From Archangium violaceum (GTDB taxonomy: Bacteria > Myxococcota > Myxococcia > Myxococcales > Myxococcaceae): 64,000 bases of DNA. A program made the translations under genes and the position numbers. Of this stretch, positions 25,454 to 34,180 are shown in pieces (the stretch's first letter is position 1; each line of letters starts with the position of its first letter). The notes beneath the pieces are model-generated. The model did not search any database and was not told where the DNA came from. It saw only the letters and a program-made list of their open reading frames with translations. The stretch is taken from assembly GCF_016859125.1 (NCBI RefSeq), contig NZ_CP069338.1:11597501-11661500 (forward strand), in the 5' to 3' direction.

Positions 25454-25488
25454 TACCCTCACCCCGGCCCTCTCCCGGAGGGAGAGGG
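25454..25488. repeat. REP-like palindromic element, copy 1
   Basis: CCCTCTCCC (25468-25476) and GGGAGAGGG (25480-25488) form a perfect 9-bp hairpin around GGA, preceded by TACCCTCACCCCGG. 34 of 35 bases match the copy at 63330-63364 in inverted orientation. The element lies at the 3' end of the ferritin-like gene and supplies its stop codon and last codons. Confidence 0.8.
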
Positions 25489-25998
25489 AGTGAGGGGCAG
25501 CACGGAACCTTCATCGGGTCCGGAGAAGGCCTCTTCCGTGGCCGTCTGCCTCAACCGCTCCAGGGCGCGCCGCTGGTGCTCCGCCCTCGTGATGAGCGCC
25601 GCGAAGTCGAAGCGGGCCAGGCGCTCGTCCTTGCGTGACAGGCGCCGCAGCGTCCGCCACAACGACAGCCGCCCCTCGGTGCCCAGGCACAGCCCCTCCA
25701 GCTCCACCACGCGGCTCAGCGGCGAGTAGCTCGTCAACCGGCCATTGAGCTTCAGCCGGGCCAGCATCTCGCCCACCCAGGCCACGCCCTCCTTCACCGG
25801 ATCACGCCTCAATCCCAGCGCCGACAGCACATTCAGGAGGACCGAGCGATCCTCCCGGAGCTCCCCCACCAGCGTGTCCAGGTACTCGCCCACGGAGTTG
25901 CCCGCGTTCTCCGCCTTCGCGCGGCGCGCCAACTCCAGGCCCACGGTGGAACCCGCCAGATGGTCGTTCAGGTAGATCCTCAACAACTCCACGTTCAC
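25459..25998 (-). CDS. Ferritin-like all-helical protein of unknown function
   Basis: 179 residues, GTG start with GAGGAGGGTGGC upstream. The opening LLRIYLNDHLAGSTVGLELARR and the all-alpha pattern (four main helices to about 160) resemble a bacterial ferritin-like family. No complete di-iron ExxH set is obvious, so metal binding is doubtful. The last 13 residues (LPLTPSPSGRGPG) are translated from the REP-like element at 25454-25488 and are probably not part of the ancestral protein. Confidence 0.6.
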   Translation of the reverse strand: MNVELLRIYLNDHLAGSTVGLELARRAKAENAGNSVGEYLDTLVGELREDRSVLLNVLSALGLRRDPVKEGVAWVGEMLARLKLNGRLTSYSPLSRVVELEGLCLGTEGRLSLWRTLRRLSRKDERLARFDFAALITRAEHQRRALERLRQTATEEAFSGPDEGSVLPLTPSPSGRGPG

Positions 25999-26110
25999 GC
26001 CACCCTCCTCGTGCTCACTCCCACCCGGAGGAGGGTCGGCATGCCCGGGCAGCGGCGCAGGAGGCCATGCCCGGGCGTTCGGAGAGCAGGCGGAGGAGCG
26101 GGTCCGCGTC

Positions 26111-26551
26111 CTACCTGGGCGCGTCCGGGTAGCGGAAGGAGACCGGCAGCTTCACGTCCGGGTGCAGGCTGCGCGTGACGGGGCACCCATGCGCCACCTC
26201 CTCCAGCCGGGCGCGCTGCGCGGCGGAGAGGCCCGCGGGCATGTCGATCTCCAGCACCAGCTCGCCGATGCGGCGCGGCGGAGGCGTCATCCGCTTCTCC
26301 ACGCGGGCCCTTGCCTCACCGAAGGGAATGCCCTCGCGCGAGGCGGCCAGGGCCATGGTGGTGAGGGCGCAGGAGGCGAGCGCCGCGCCCACGAGGTCCG
26401 TGGGGGAGAAGGACATGCCGGTGCCACCGTTGTCCTTGGGCGCCTCGGTGGTGATGGACGTACCGGACGGGCCGTGCTCCAGCTTGCAGTGGAAGCCCGG
26501 CGCGCTCACGACGTTCATCACGACGCCGGTGGCGGGAGTGGATTCGCTCAT
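26111..26551 (-). CDS. OsmC/Ohr-family peroxiredoxin-like protein
   Basis: 146 residues, standard OsmC length. The two family cysteines are present in ALASCALTTMAL and EEVAHGCPVTRSL, and SFSPTDLVGAAL is the conserved loop. Family members reduce organic hydroperoxides with these cysteines. GGAG precedes the ATG. Last of four same-strand genes (Rrf2 regulator, 93-residue protein, deoxyhypusine-synthase-like, OsmC) with gaps of 14, 44 and 27 bases, so it is likely controlled by the Rrf2 protein together with them. Confidence 0.9.
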   Translation of the reverse strand: MSESTPATGVVMNVVSAPGFHCKLEHGPSGTSITTEAPKDNGGTGMSFSPTDLVGAALASCALTTMALAASREGIPFGEARARVEKRMTPPPRRIGELVLEIDMPAGLSAAQRARLEEVAHGCPVTRSLHPDVKLPVSFRYPDAPR

Positions 26552-26578
26552 GGTCGTGGCTCCTTCTGTGACGTGGAC

Positions 26579-27790
26579 TCAGCGGACGTACGCGGTGTGC
26601 TCGTCCGGGTTGGGCTTCGGGTCCTCGGGGCTCCAGTCGATCGTCTTCATCAGCGACTTGCGGCGCTTCTGCACGTCCTTGTCGAGGAAGGCCACCGCCT
26701 CCTGCATCACGTCCATGAGCCGGCGCGGCTTGCGCTTCATCTTCGTGTCGCTCAGCAGGGCGTGGGTGAGCCACGGGAAGACGGCGGTGACGTCGGTGTG
26801 CACGTACATGGAGCCCGCCTCCACGGCCTCCATGGACACCTTGCCCCAGGTGTGGCCCTCACCGGCCGGGCAACTCGAGAGCGCTCCGTTGTCCACCGGG
26901 TCCACGCAGAACTGCACGTCGATGTCGAAGCCATCGGTGGGCACGCCGAGGATCTGATCCAGCAGCGGCTCGCCCTGCAGCGTGTAGTTCTTGGGCACGC
27001 CACCGCCGAGGATCCAGATGGCCATCTTGTTGGAGAAGTGGTGGCGGCAGTAGTGCTGGATCGCCGACATCCAGTAGACGTCGTCGTTGATGTCGATCTC
27101 GAACTTGAACTCCGCGCCCAGCAGCCGCTTGAGCTTCACGGCGTTGAGGAAGATGGAGCCGTCCTGCACGGCGCCCACGAAGATGGGCACGCCGTACTTG
27201 TAGCAGGTGGACAGCAGCGACGGCTGCTTCACGCCGAGCTGCTTCTCGATGGCCTGGATGTTCTTGCCGAGCAGGTAGTGGAACTCGGCGGTGGTCATCT
27301 TGCGCTGGAACTCGGGGCGGCGCAGGAGCGCGGAGAAGAGCCGGTCGGTGTCGAGCAGCGCCTCCTCCCAGAAGCCCAGGTCGTAGATGCGGATGATGCG
27401 GGCCAGGCGGTACTGGAGGTCACCCGCGTTGGGGTTCACCTCGCGGATGGCGTGGCCGATGATGCGGTGGGCATCGTGGTAGAGGTTGGCGCCGGTGGTG
27501 GTGAGCGCGGAGATGATGCCCTTCTCGATGAGCGGGATGATGCAGCTCTGGTGGAGACCCGCCGGGGTCATCGCGCCCGAGAGCGTGAGGAAGATGGAGG
27601 CGTCCACCTCCATGGAGCGGCGCATCAACTCGAACGCGGTGCGCTCCTGGCGCCCCACGTAGGCGGAGAAGGCGTGCTCCAGGAGCTCGGAGGGAGACTC
27701 CTTGCCGGTGATGGGACGCGGGTCCGCCTTGCGAGCCCCCGAATAGTGGGAGCGCAGGTTCTTCTTGCTGTTCGAGGGGGTCTTGGCCAT
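26579..27790 (-). CDS. Deoxyhypusine synthase-family protein (bacterial, possibly homospermidine synthase)
   Basis: 403 residues. Family motifs: TLSGAMTPAG, LTTTGANLYHD, VPIFVGAVQDGS, IWILGGGVPKNY and HTWGKVS, the last carrying the Lys that forms the enzyme intermediate in eukaryotic DHS. Bacteria lack eIF5A, and characterised bacterial members use spermidine or putrescine, for example as homospermidine synthase. With speA in the same window, a polyamine role is the best guess. ATG at 27790. Part of the Rrf2-led operon; the connection to OsmC and Fe-S regulation is unexplained. Confidence 0.85.
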   Translation of the reverse strand: MAKTPSNSKKNLRSHYSGARKADPRPITGKESPSELLEHAFSAYVGRQERTAFELMRRSMEVDASIFLTLSGAMTPAGLHQSCIIPLIEKGIISALTTTGANLYHDAHRIIGHAIREVNPNAGDLQYRLARIIRIYDLGFWEEALLDTDRLFSALLRRPEFQRKMTTAEFHYLLGKNIQAIEKQLGVKQPSLLSTCYKYGVPIFVGAVQDGSIFLNAVKLKRLLGAEFKFEIDINDDVYWMSAIQHYCRHHFSNKMAIWILGGGVPKNYTLQGEPLLDQILGVPTDGFDIDVQFCVDPVDNGALSSCPAGEGHTWGKVSMEAVEAGSMYVHTDVTAVFPWLTHALLSDTKMKRKPRRLMDVMQEAVAFLDKDVQKRRKSLMKTIDWSPEDPKPNPDEHTAYVR

Positions 27791-27834
27791 GGCGGGCGAT
27801 CTATCACCGCCCGCGCGCCGAGGGGAGCACCGGT

Positions 27835-28116
27835 TTACTTGCGCTTCTTGCCCTTGCCGCCCCGCTCGTCCTCGTCGGGCTCGGGCAGCTCCGGGTCGGG
27901 GGTCCCCAGCACCCGCTGGCGCACCTGCTCGGGGGACAGGTGTCCGGTGTCCGCGACGACGCACGAGACGTACGCCAGGTCCGCCAGGGCCCGCATCGCC
28001 CGTGCGCGGACCGCCTCGTCCTCGGAGGACAGCAGCTCCGACGCGGCGGAGACGTAGCTGCGCGCCAGCGAATCGAAGAGATACACGCGGTTCTCGATGG
28101 TGTCGTCCTTGGCCAT
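27835..28116 (-). CDS. Small uncharacterised helical protein
   Basis: 93 residues starting MAKDDTIENRVYLFD, with GGAGGAGGGCCC directly upstream. Mostly alpha-helical; the C-terminus is acidic, then basic (PDEDERGGKGKKRK). The first half repeats the idea of a short HEAT-like helix pair (RAMRALADLAYVS). Not recognised. It lies between the Rrf2 regulator and the deoxyhypusine-synthase-like enzyme in one probable operon. Confidence 0.65.
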   Translation of the reverse strand: MAKDDTIENRVYLFDSLARSYVSAASELLSSEDEAVRARAMRALADLAYVSCVVADTGHLSPEQVRQRVLGTPDPELPEPDEDERGGKGKKRK

Positions 28117-28130
28117 GGGCCCTCCTCCAC

Positions 28131-28613
28131 TCACTCCACTCGCCGCGATTCCGCGGCCGGACGTGTGGGAGCTCCGGGCGCCTCGTGCAGGTCGCTCATC
28201 GCGAGCCGGTCCAGCGTGGCGTGGCGGTAGACCTCCAGCATCCGTTGCTGGCCGAGCTTCCACACGCCGTACATGGTGCAACTGCCGGTGGCCTTGCAGG
28301 AGTCGTGGGCACTGCCGTCCTGGCAGACATTGACCACCACTGGACCTTCGACGGCCTCGATGACGTCCAGGAAGGACACCTCCCGGGCCGGCCGGGCCAG
28401 CGCGTAGCCGCCATGGGCCCCTCGCGTCGAGCGAACCATGTTGCGCTCCACGAGCGTCTTGAGGATCTTCGCCAGGAAATCCTCCGGCACGTCCATGCGG
28501 CGGGCTATCTCCCGGAAGGGAACCGTGCGATCCATGGGCTGCGAGGCCAGGAAGATCATGGCCCTCATCCCGTATTCGATCTTCCGGGAAATCTGGAATG
28601 GGTGCTGCTGCAT
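28131..28613 (-). CDS. Rrf2/IscR-type transcriptional regulator with Cys cluster
   Basis: 160 residues. Winged helix at 1-80 (FREIARRMDVPEDFLAKILKTL, TRGAHGGYALAR) and a three-Cys cluster in VCQDGSAHDSCKATGSC, the spacing used by Fe-S-sensing Rrf2 proteins such as IscR and NsrR. It probably senses iron-sulfur status, nitric oxide or redox stress and controls the three genes downstream. Divergent from the PHP phosphatase gene. No operator could be identified with confidence. Confidence 0.88.
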   Translation of the reverse strand: MQQHPFQISRKIEYGMRAMIFLASQPMDRTVPFREIARRMDVPEDFLAKILKTLVERNMVRSTRGAHGGYALARPAREVSFLDVIEAVEGPVVVNVCQDGSAHDSCKATGSCTMYGVWKLGQQRMLEVYRHATLDRLAMSDLHEAPGAPTRPAAESRRVE

Positions 28614-28700
28614 TGCCGCCGTCGCTGGTGAGACCCAGGTTTATCCCACATCCTACGAAGCGTAAGCGGACCTTTCAACCCGAGCCCCTTGGAGTCAGTC

Positions 28701-29540
28701 GTGATCGATCTGCATTCCCACACCACGGCGAGTGATGGCCAACACTCGCCCGCCGAGTTGCTGGCCCTGGCGGCGAGCGCCGGAGTGACGGTGCTGGCGG
28801 TGACGGACCACGACACGGTGGCGGGGCTGGGGGAGGCGGAGGAGGCGGCGCGGGCGCACGGAATCGAGCTGGTGCCGGGCATCGAGCTGTCGGCGTTCGT
28901 CCTGAGGCGGGAGGTGCACATCCTGGGGCACTTCGTGCGGCCGGACTTCCCGGAGCTGGCCAGCTACGCGGCGCGGCTGCGGGTGGAGCGCGAGCAGCGG
29001 ATGGAGCGGATGGTGGAGGGCCTGCGGAAGATGGGCTTTCCGGTGAGGATGGAGGAGGTGCGGGCCATCGCGGGGAGCGCGCAGCTCGGGAGGCCGCACC
29101 TGGCGCGGTTGCTGGTGGAGCGGGGCTGGTGCCTGGACGTGAAGGATGCGTTCGACCGGTTCCTGGGCGCGGGCAAGGCGGCGTGGGTGGATCGCTTCAA
29201 GCTGGAAGGGGCGGAGGCCATCCGGCTCATCCACCGCGCGGGAGGCACGGCCACGCTGGCGCACCCGGGCAGCTCGAAGGTGGAGCGCTACGAGCTCCTG
29301 CAACTGGCGAAGGCGGGGCTGGACGGGATGGAGGCGCTGCACGCGGACCACAACCCGAGCGTGCAGGAGAAGTACCTGAGGTTCGCGAAGGAGTTCGACC
29401 TGGTGCCCACCGGAGGCAGCGACTTCCACGGCGAACAGGTGACGCCGGGCAAGCGCCCCGGAGACTCCACGACGCCCGCCGCGAACTTCGCGAAGCTGCG
29501 CGCCCGGGCCTCGAGTCAGGCGGCACATCCGGCGAGCTGA
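28701..29540 (+). CDS. PHP-domain phosphatase, TrpH/YciV type
   Basis: 279 residues from GTG 28701, which puts IDLHSHTTASDG at the N-terminus as in relatives and has TTGGAG 6 bases upstream (a TTG 12 bases earlier is less likely). Metal-site motifs: DLHSHTTASDG, VTDHDTVAG, GIELS, TLAHPG, GSDFHG. Characterised homologues remove phosphate from 3',5'-nucleoside bisphosphates and act as 5'-3' exoribonuclease on short RNA (RNase AM). Single gene, divergent from the Rrf2 regulator. Confidence 0.9.
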   Translation: MIDLHSHTTASDGQHSPAELLALAASAGVTVLAVTDHDTVAGLGEAEEAARAHGIELVPGIELSAFVLRREVHILGHFVRPDFPELASYAARLRVEREQRMERMVEGLRKMGFPVRMEEVRAIAGSAQLGRPHLARLLVERGWCLDVKDAFDRFLGAGKAAWVDRFKLEGAEAIRLIHRAGGTATLAHPGSSKVERYELLQLAKAGLDGMEALHADHNPSVQEKYLRFAKEFDLVPTGGSDFHGEQVTPGKRPGDSTTPAANFAKLRARASSQAAHPAS

Positions 29541-29685
29541 ATGTGCGGAAGCGCTCGTCATGAGCACTTGATGACAGACAACCTGAGGGGGGCGTCACCC
29601 TGATGACAAATCCCAGGCGAATCCGCCAAACCCGCTCACGCGTCATGGATTTGTAACGGGCCCCGTGAATTGTCTTCACGCCCCC

Positions 29686-31047
29686 ATGCAAGCCCTGACC
29701 AACCTGCTCTTCCAGTTGCCCCAGAAGGAAACCCACCGGGACGGAATCCCCATCCTCCCCGGAGGACTCCCCCTGGTGGGGCACGCGCCCTTCAACATCG
29801 GCTCTCCCCTCACCTTCCTGCGCGACGCCGCCTCCAAGGTGGGTCCGCTGTTCTGGATGAAGAACATGGGAGGCTGGTCGCTCGTGTGTATGGGAGAGCC
29901 CGGCTTCGAGTTGCTCAAGAACCGGGTGACCAGCAGCGAGTTCATCCGCGAGCAGGCGCCGGATTTCATCGGCGACTCCCTCTTGTCTCGGGACGGGGTT
30001 CCCCATCGCAATCTGCGCTCGGCCATGAGCGGGGCCTTCACGCCCCGGGGGCTGACGTCCAGTGGCGCCGCCGCCATCTCGGCCGAGGTCATCGAGGCGA
30101 GCGTGGCCGGCCTCCCCCAACAAGGCCCCTTCTCCCTGCTCGCGGAGACCCAGAAGCTCGCGCTCGACATCATCTTCCGCATCATGGGCATCGACCGGAG
30201 CGAGCTGGAGGCCTGGAACCGGAACTACCGCGACTTCGTGCTGGGTGCCCTGCCCGTGAGGCTCGACCTGCCCTTCTCGCCGGCCAGGCGCGCCAGTCGG
30301 GGCCGGCGATGGCTCGACGCACGCCTCGCCGACCTGATCTCCGCGGCACGGGGCAAACCGGACATGAAGGGGACGCTCGCGGCCCTGCTGACGGCGCGCG
30401 ACGAGGAAGGAAACGCGCTCGGGGATTCGGACCTCATCCAGAACCTGCGCCTGCTGGCGCTCGCGGGGCACGAGACGTCCGCGTCGGTGATGGCGTGGCT
30501 GGGCATCGTGCTCGCCCAGCGGCCCGATCTCTGGGAGAAGCTGCGGGACGAGTCGATGGCGGCGCCGGGCCTGCCCCGCTCGCCGGACGAGCTCAAGCGG
30601 CACCCCTTCGCCGAGGCGCTCTTCCGCGAGGTGCTGCGGATGTACCCCCCCGTGGCGTTCACGGCGCGTGAGGCCACCGAGGACCTGGTGCTGCACGGCA
30701 GGCGGGTGCCCCGGGGCACGATGATCACCGTCCCCATCGGGACCTACGGCTACGACCCGGCACTCTTCTCCGAGCCGGAGTACTTCGATCCCTCGCGCTG
30801 GATGGGGAGGCGGGTGCCACCGTCGGCCATCGAGACCGCGGCCTTCGGAGGTGGTCCCCACTTCTGCCTGGGCTACCACCTGGCCTGGATGGAGGTGGTG
30901 CAGTTCGCCGCCGCGTTCGCGCGCGAGCTGACGCGTCGGGGAGTGCGGCCCCAGCTCGCACCAGGAGCGGCGCCCCCCAGGCTGCGCCACATGCCCTTCG
31001 GACAGCCCCCGAAGAAGACGCGCATCGAGCTGGCGCGGGCCGCCTGA
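29686..31047 (+). CDS. Cytochrome P450
   Basis: 453 residues from ATG 29686 (a GTG 21 bases upstream is also possible). Heme motif FGGGPHFCLG with Cys at 394, I-helix oxygen-activation motif LALAGHETSAS, K-helix EVLR with the PERF-like region DPSRWMG. All parts needed for a functional monooxygenase are present; no membrane anchor, so a soluble bacterial P450 requiring separate redox partners. No secondary-metabolite cluster surrounds it, so the substrate is unknown. Confidence 0.93.
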   Translation: MQALTNLLFQLPQKETHRDGIPILPGGLPLVGHAPFNIGSPLTFLRDAASKVGPLFWMKNMGGWSLVCMGEPGFELLKNRVTSSEFIREQAPDFIGDSLLSRDGVPHRNLRSAMSGAFTPRGLTSSGAAAISAEVIEASVAGLPQQGPFSLLAETQKLALDIIFRIMGIDRSELEAWNRNYRDFVLGALPVRLDLPFSPARRASRGRRWLDARLADLISAARGKPDMKGTLAALLTARDEEGNALGDSDLIQNLRLLALAGHETSASVMAWLGIVLAQRPDLWEKLRDESMAAPGLPRSPDELKRHPFAEALFREVLRMYPPVAFTAREATEDLVLHGRRVPRGTMITVPIGTYGYDPALFSEPEYFDPSRWMGRRVPPSAIETAAFGGGPHFCLGYHLAWMEVVQFAAAFARELTRRGVRPQLAPGAAPPRLRHMPFGQPPKKTRIELARAA

Positions 31048-31071
31048 CCAAGGGGGGGGAGCCCCCTCGGC

Positions 31072-32667
31072 TCAGCGGTCGCGCGCCACCTTGAACTTGC
31101 TGGTGAGCACGGTGAGGCTGTCGGCCACGTTCTGCAGATCCTGGGCGATGCGGGTGGTGCGGCCCGTGGCGTCCACGCCCTGCTTCACCAGCTCGGCCAC
31201 GTTGCGCGCGCCCTGCACGGCCTGCTCACTCGACTGACGCTGCTGCCGCGTGGCGATGGTGATCTGCCGTGCCGCCTCGCTCGTGCCGCGCGCCAGCTCC
31301 ACGATTCGCTGGAACACCGCCGAGGCCTGCTCGGCCACCTCCACGCCCCGGTCGCTGGTGGCCATGCCCACGCGCGCCTTGGTGGCCGCCTCGTTCCCGG
31401 AGTCCTGCACCTTCTCCACGATGCGGGCGATGTCCCGCGCCGACGCGGACACGTTCTCCGCCAGCTTGCGCATCTCCGCCGCCACCAGCGAGAAGCCCCG
31501 GCCCACCTCGCCCGCCTTCGTGCCCTCCAGCGCCGCGTTCAGCGCCAGCAGGTCCGAGCGCTCCGCCACCTGGTTGATGACCTGGGCGATCTTCGACACC
31601 TGCTGCAGATCCTGGTTGAGGCCCACGATCGCGTCCGCCACGCCCTTGGACTCCATGCGGATGTCATTGATGCCCGCGACCACCTGCGCCACCACCGCCA
31701 TCGCCTCGGCCACCGCCTCGTGCGTGCGCCGCGCGCTGGACTCCACCACCTCGGTGGAGCTGGAGATCTGCTCGGCCGTGCGGCTCAGCTCCTCGAAGGT
31801 CGCGGCGATCTGCTGCGCGTACGCCGCCTGCTGGCTGATGACGTGTTCCTGATCCGCGGACGCACCCGTCAGCCCGCGCGAGGCGCTGGAGAGCTGATCC
31901 AACCGCGCCAGCAGCTCGGAGATCGTGCCGCGCAGCGTGCCCAGCATCTCGTTGAAGGAGTGCGCCATCATCCGCACCTCGCCCGCCGAGGCCACATCCA
32001 CCTCGCTGAGCGACACGTCTCCCTGCGCCACCTCGCGCGCCGCCTGGGACATGCGCGTCACCGGCTCGGCGATGACCCGCCCGATGAAGAAGGCGATGAA
32101 CAGGCCCACCACCATGGCGCCCAGGTACACGAGGAGGGTCGGCCAACGCAGGGCCGCCACCTCGGCGTTCACCGCGGCTCCGTCCAGGCCCAGCACGTAG
32201 GAGTGGCCCCCGGGCAGTCCGCAGATCGCCACCGGGTTGCCCTGCATCCGCGTCACCGCGCAGCCCGTCCCCATATCCGACGAGCCCCGCGTCCCGCGTG
32301 GCATGCTGCCCCGCTCCGTCAGCACCTTGCCGTCGGGCGCCAGCACGGCCTGGAAGGACACGGAGCCGGTCTGCTCCACCCGCTCGAAGATGTGCGAGAG
32401 GTGCTTCACCTCGCGCAGCCCTCCCTCGGGCGCATCCATGGGATGGGGACCCGGAAGCGCCGGAAGCACCGCGCCCCGCTGCTCCAGAAGAGAGGAGATC
32501 TCATCCGAGGCGAGCAGCCCCACGGCCAATGCCCGCTCCTCGAGCCGCTTGAGCCCATGGGAGCGCTGCTGCTTCGGAAAGTAGAAACCGCTGAACAGGG
32601 CCACGGCGAGGCTGGGAACCAGCACCGCCAAGGCCACCTGCCAGCGCAAACTGAGCCGACCCCACAT
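31072..32667 (-). CDS. Methyl-accepting chemotaxis protein
   Basis: 531 residues. TM1 at about 10-30 (VALAVLVPSLAVALFSGFYF), a periplasmic sensor of about 140 residues, TM2 at about 175-195 (LLVYLGAMVVGLFIAFFIG), HAMP (about 196-250), then the long coiled-coil signalling domain whose tip reads IAQVINQVAERSDLLALNAALEGTKAGEVG, matching the conserved CheA/CheW-binding hairpin. No other chemotaxis gene is adjacent, so it must feed a system encoded elsewhere. Divergent from nuoA and convergent with the P450 gene. Confidence 0.95.
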   Translation of the reverse strand: MWGRLSLRWQVALAVLVPSLAVALFSGFYFPKQQRSHGLKRLEERALAVGLLASDEISSLLEQRGAVLPALPGPHPMDAPEGGLREVKHLSHIFERVEQTGSVSFQAVLAPDGKVLTERGSMPRGTRGSSDMGTGCAVTRMQGNPVAICGLPGGHSYVLGLDGAAVNAEVAALRWPTLLVYLGAMVVGLFIAFFIGRVIAEPVTRMSQAAREVAQGDVSLSEVDVASAGEVRMMAHSFNEMLGTLRGTISELLARLDQLSSASRGLTGASADQEHVISQQAAYAQQIAATFEELSRTAEQISSSTEVVESSARRTHEAVAEAMAVVAQVVAGINDIRMESKGVADAIVGLNQDLQQVSKIAQVINQVAERSDLLALNAALEGTKAGEVGRGFSLVAAEMRKLAENVSASARDIARIVEKVQDSGNEAATKARVGMATSDRGVEVAEQASAVFQRIVELARGTSEAARQITIATRQQRQSSEQAVQGARNVAELVKQGVDATGRTTRIAQDLQNVADSLTVLTSKFKVARDR

Positions 32668-32839
32668 GCCCGGGCTCTCTCCTGTCTGATCGGGAAGACG
32701 CGCCAGGCGACCCTAGGCGCCCGGTGCGCGAAGCGTCAAACCCCCCGCTCCTGGACGCTCGGCACCTGAAGGAGGACGACCGAGCGGGCCCCGCCGCTTT
32801 CCGCTGGCATATCCGGGGGTTGGATCCCGGGTTTACCCA

Positions 32840-32868
32840 TTGACACCGCTTCCGGGTGTCCCTAGGGT
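32840..32868 (+). promoter_or_regulatory. Candidate sigma-70 promoter of nuoA, leaderless type
   Basis: TTGACA at 32840-32845, 17-base spacer, TAGGGT at 32863-32868. The nuoA ATG (32878) is 9 bases after the -10 box and has no Shine-Dalgarno, so transcription should begin within a few bases of the start codon. Confidence 0.6.
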
Positions 32869-32877
32869 CCGCCCCGA

Positions 32878-33249
32878 ATGAATACCAACCCTCTCGCCCC
32901 CTATCTGCCGCTGGCGATCGCGCTGCTGCTGGCGGGCGTGCTGGCGCTCGTCATCGTGCAGCTGGCCGCTCTGCTGGGCCCCAGACGTCCGAGCGCCATC
33001 AAGTCCACGGCCTTCGAGGCCGGCTCCGAGAGCAGCGGTACCGCGCGCCAACGCTTCGCGGTGAAGTTCTACGTGGTCGCCCTCCTCTTCATCGTGTTCG
33101 ATGTCGAGGCGGTCTTCCTGTACCCCTGGGCGGTGAACTTCCAGGCACTCGGCTGGTTCGGCTACGTGGAGATGCTCGTTTTCGCTGCGACCCTCGTCGT
33201 GGGCCTTATCTACATCTGGAAGAAGGGCGCCCTGGAGTGGGAGCACTGA
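32878..33249 (+). CDS. nuoA: NADH-quinone oxidoreductase subunit A
   Basis: 123 residues with three transmembrane helices (IALLLAGVLALVIVQLAALLG, VVALLFIVFDVEAVFLYPWAV, MLVFAATLVVGLIYIW). The loop AFEAGSESSGTARQRFAVKFY and the acidic FDVEAVFLYPWA are hallmark NuoA segments near the quinone channel. First gene of the complex I locus, 6 bases before nuoB. Its start directly follows a promoter -10 box (see 32840-32868). Confidence 0.95.
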   Translation: MNTNPLAPYLPLAIALLLAGVLALVIVQLAALLGPRRPSAIKSTAFEAGSESSGTARQRFAVKFYVVALLFIVFDVEAVFLYPWAVNFQALGWFGYVEMLVFAATLVVGLIYIWKKGALEWEH

Positions 33250-33255
33250 GGAAAC

Positions 33256-33813
<558 letters not shown>

Positions 33814-34117
33814 GCACCCGGGCACCGCGCAGGTGCCGGCCCAGGGCCCCGCGAGCCTCCTCGGAGGCAGCGGGGCCCTCGCTTTTCCACCACCGGTAGC
33901 GCGGACGGGCGGACCCCCTCGAAGCGCAGTCGGCGACGGCTTCCTCTGGCAGGAGCTGCCCCCCACCCCCGTGGCCGGAAAGCGCGAGCCCGTCTCCACC
34001 TTCATCCCCCTGCCCGCTCCTGCTCGCGTGGGCTCCGGCGAGGCGGCCAGGAAACCCCGTTCCGGGGAACGTCGACTTCTGCCTCGCGTAAGTAGCGAGG
34101 ATGGTTGAGGGATTACG
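33814..34117. other. Non-coding spacer between nuoB and nuoC
   Basis: About 300 bases without a supportable gene. It holds the nuoB terminator (33844-33885) at its left and runs into the nuoC promoter at its right. The remainder shows no coding periodicity or recognisable element. Confidence 0.7.
33844..33885 (+). terminator. Intrinsic terminator after nuoB
   Basis: GGGCCCCGC (33844-33852) pairs with GCGGGGCCC (33870-33878), with an inner GCCTCC/GGAGGC extension, and is followed by TCGCTTTT. A very stable stem with a short T run. Confidence 0.75.
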
Positions 34118-34147
34118 TTGACGCCCCCCCGGGGTGATCCTTATAAC
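34118..34147 (+). promoter_or_regulatory. Candidate sigma-70 promoter of nuoC
   Basis: TTGACG at 34118-34123, 18-base spacer, TATAAC at 34142-34147, a strong match. It predicts a start near 34154, inside the longest possible nuoC reading frame, and therefore supports the later TTG start at 34181. Confidence 0.65.
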
Positions 34148-34180
34148 GCCCCGGATTCCATAGCCAGCATTGGGGCCCCC

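Noticed and set aside
34118-34180. Earlier TTG start for nuoC at 34118
   Set aside because: That stretch overlaps a strong promoter (TTGACG-N18-TATAAC) and has weak third-position G/C, so it is more likely 5' non-coding. GAGGG upstream keeps a small doubt.
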